The position numbers and the translations under genes are program-made. Positions 63,849 to 64,000 of a DNA stretch of 64,000 bases are shown here, piece after piece. The DNA comes from an archaeon (GTDB lineage Archaea > Thermoproteota > Nitrososphaeria > Nitrososphaerales > Gagatemarchaeaceae), in assembly GCA_021819035.1 (NCBI GenBank), contig JAKASL010000003.1, forward strand, positions 62,001 to 126,000, read 5' to 3'. The first letter of the stretch is position 1. Each line of letters starts with the position of its first letter. The notes beneath the pieces were generated by a model. The model searched no databases and was not told where the DNA came from. It saw nothing but the letters and a program-made list of their open reading frames with translations.

Positions 63849-64000
63849 GTGACATCCTCCCACGAGTGAACCCGTGGGCTTCCAGTTTCGGGTTCCTGCC
63901 GGGTGGCACGGTCCCCGCCGCGTGCAGTTCCCGCTTCCCCGACCCGGCTTGCGCGTCCCTTCGGGACTGGTAGAGGCCCTGTCTCCGCAGGCTTGAGCTC
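63849..64000 (-). mobile_element. Right end of an IS605/IS1341-type (TnpB) element, cut by window edge
   Basis: On the minus strand the sequence reads GAAGCCCACG-loop-CGTGGGAGGATGTCAC, the form of the right end of IS200/IS605 elements: hairpin CCCACG/CGTGGG (63859-63878) and a terminal GGATGTCAC ending at 63849. Towards the window edge an open minus-strand frame contains ETGPLPVPKGRASRV, resembling the C-terminal tail of archaeal IS1341-type TnpB, with the rest beyond base 64000. This end would also carry the 3' part of the guide (omega) RNA. Confidence 0.6.

Overview
The window reads as chromosomal DNA from an archaeon of the Nitrososphaerota (Thaumarchaeota) or a close TACK relative, probably a soil or sediment heterotroph. 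The grounds are TATA-binding protein, EF-1alpha, ABCE1, Cdc48 with an intein, class I lysyl-tRNA synthetase, an ER-type signal peptidase, a C/D box sRNA and many start codons placed about 25-30 bases after a TATA-like box (leaderless transcripts). About a quarter of the genes appear to start with TTG. No rRNA genes and no CRISPR array were seen.

Layout. Bases 1-3850 are visibly more AT-rich and hold secreted proteins, including a glutamic (G1/eqolisin) endopeptidase, beside a membrane-anchored winged-helix regulator. A tyrosine recombinase (4812-5516) and a transposase remnant (5920-6069) follow, so the left end looks like an acquired island. 7.5-13.3 kb carries a drug exporter, its MarR regulator with an overlapping palindrome, and two radical-SAM genes that both carry compensating frameshifts. 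13.4-13.8 kb has a run of hairpins and a tRNA-Arg with an insertion in its D-loop. 13.8-25.4 kb is core housekeeping: UDG, LysS, Cdc48 with intein, Hsp20, then the co-oriented set HTH regulator, SurE, membrane protein, ABCE1, Trm5. 25.4-28.1 kb is an ABC-2 exporter.

28.7-39.9 kb looks like a nutrient-scavenging region: a C/D box sRNA, a DapB-like dehydrogenase, a DUF1028 protein, a YkfC-like NlpC/P60 peptidase, LysA, and a complete oligopeptide ABC transporter. This resembles the Bacillus dpp/ykf muropeptide-recycling arrangement and may let the archaeon use bacterial cell-wall peptides. 42-43.4 kb is a decay zone with a broken Bat-type regulator, an HNH fragment and a convincing group II intron domain V/VI just upstream of tbp.

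43.4-63.7 kb returns to housekeeping and cell-surface functions: TBP, PyrE, an S2P homologue with a damaged zinc motif, the N-acetyltransferase/DNA ligase pair, a prepilin peptidase, IMPase, a glycosyltransferase/sulfatase/flippase group, a small ABC exporter, EF-1alpha, amidohydrolase and acetyltransferases. The right edge enters the end of an IS605/IS1341-type element.
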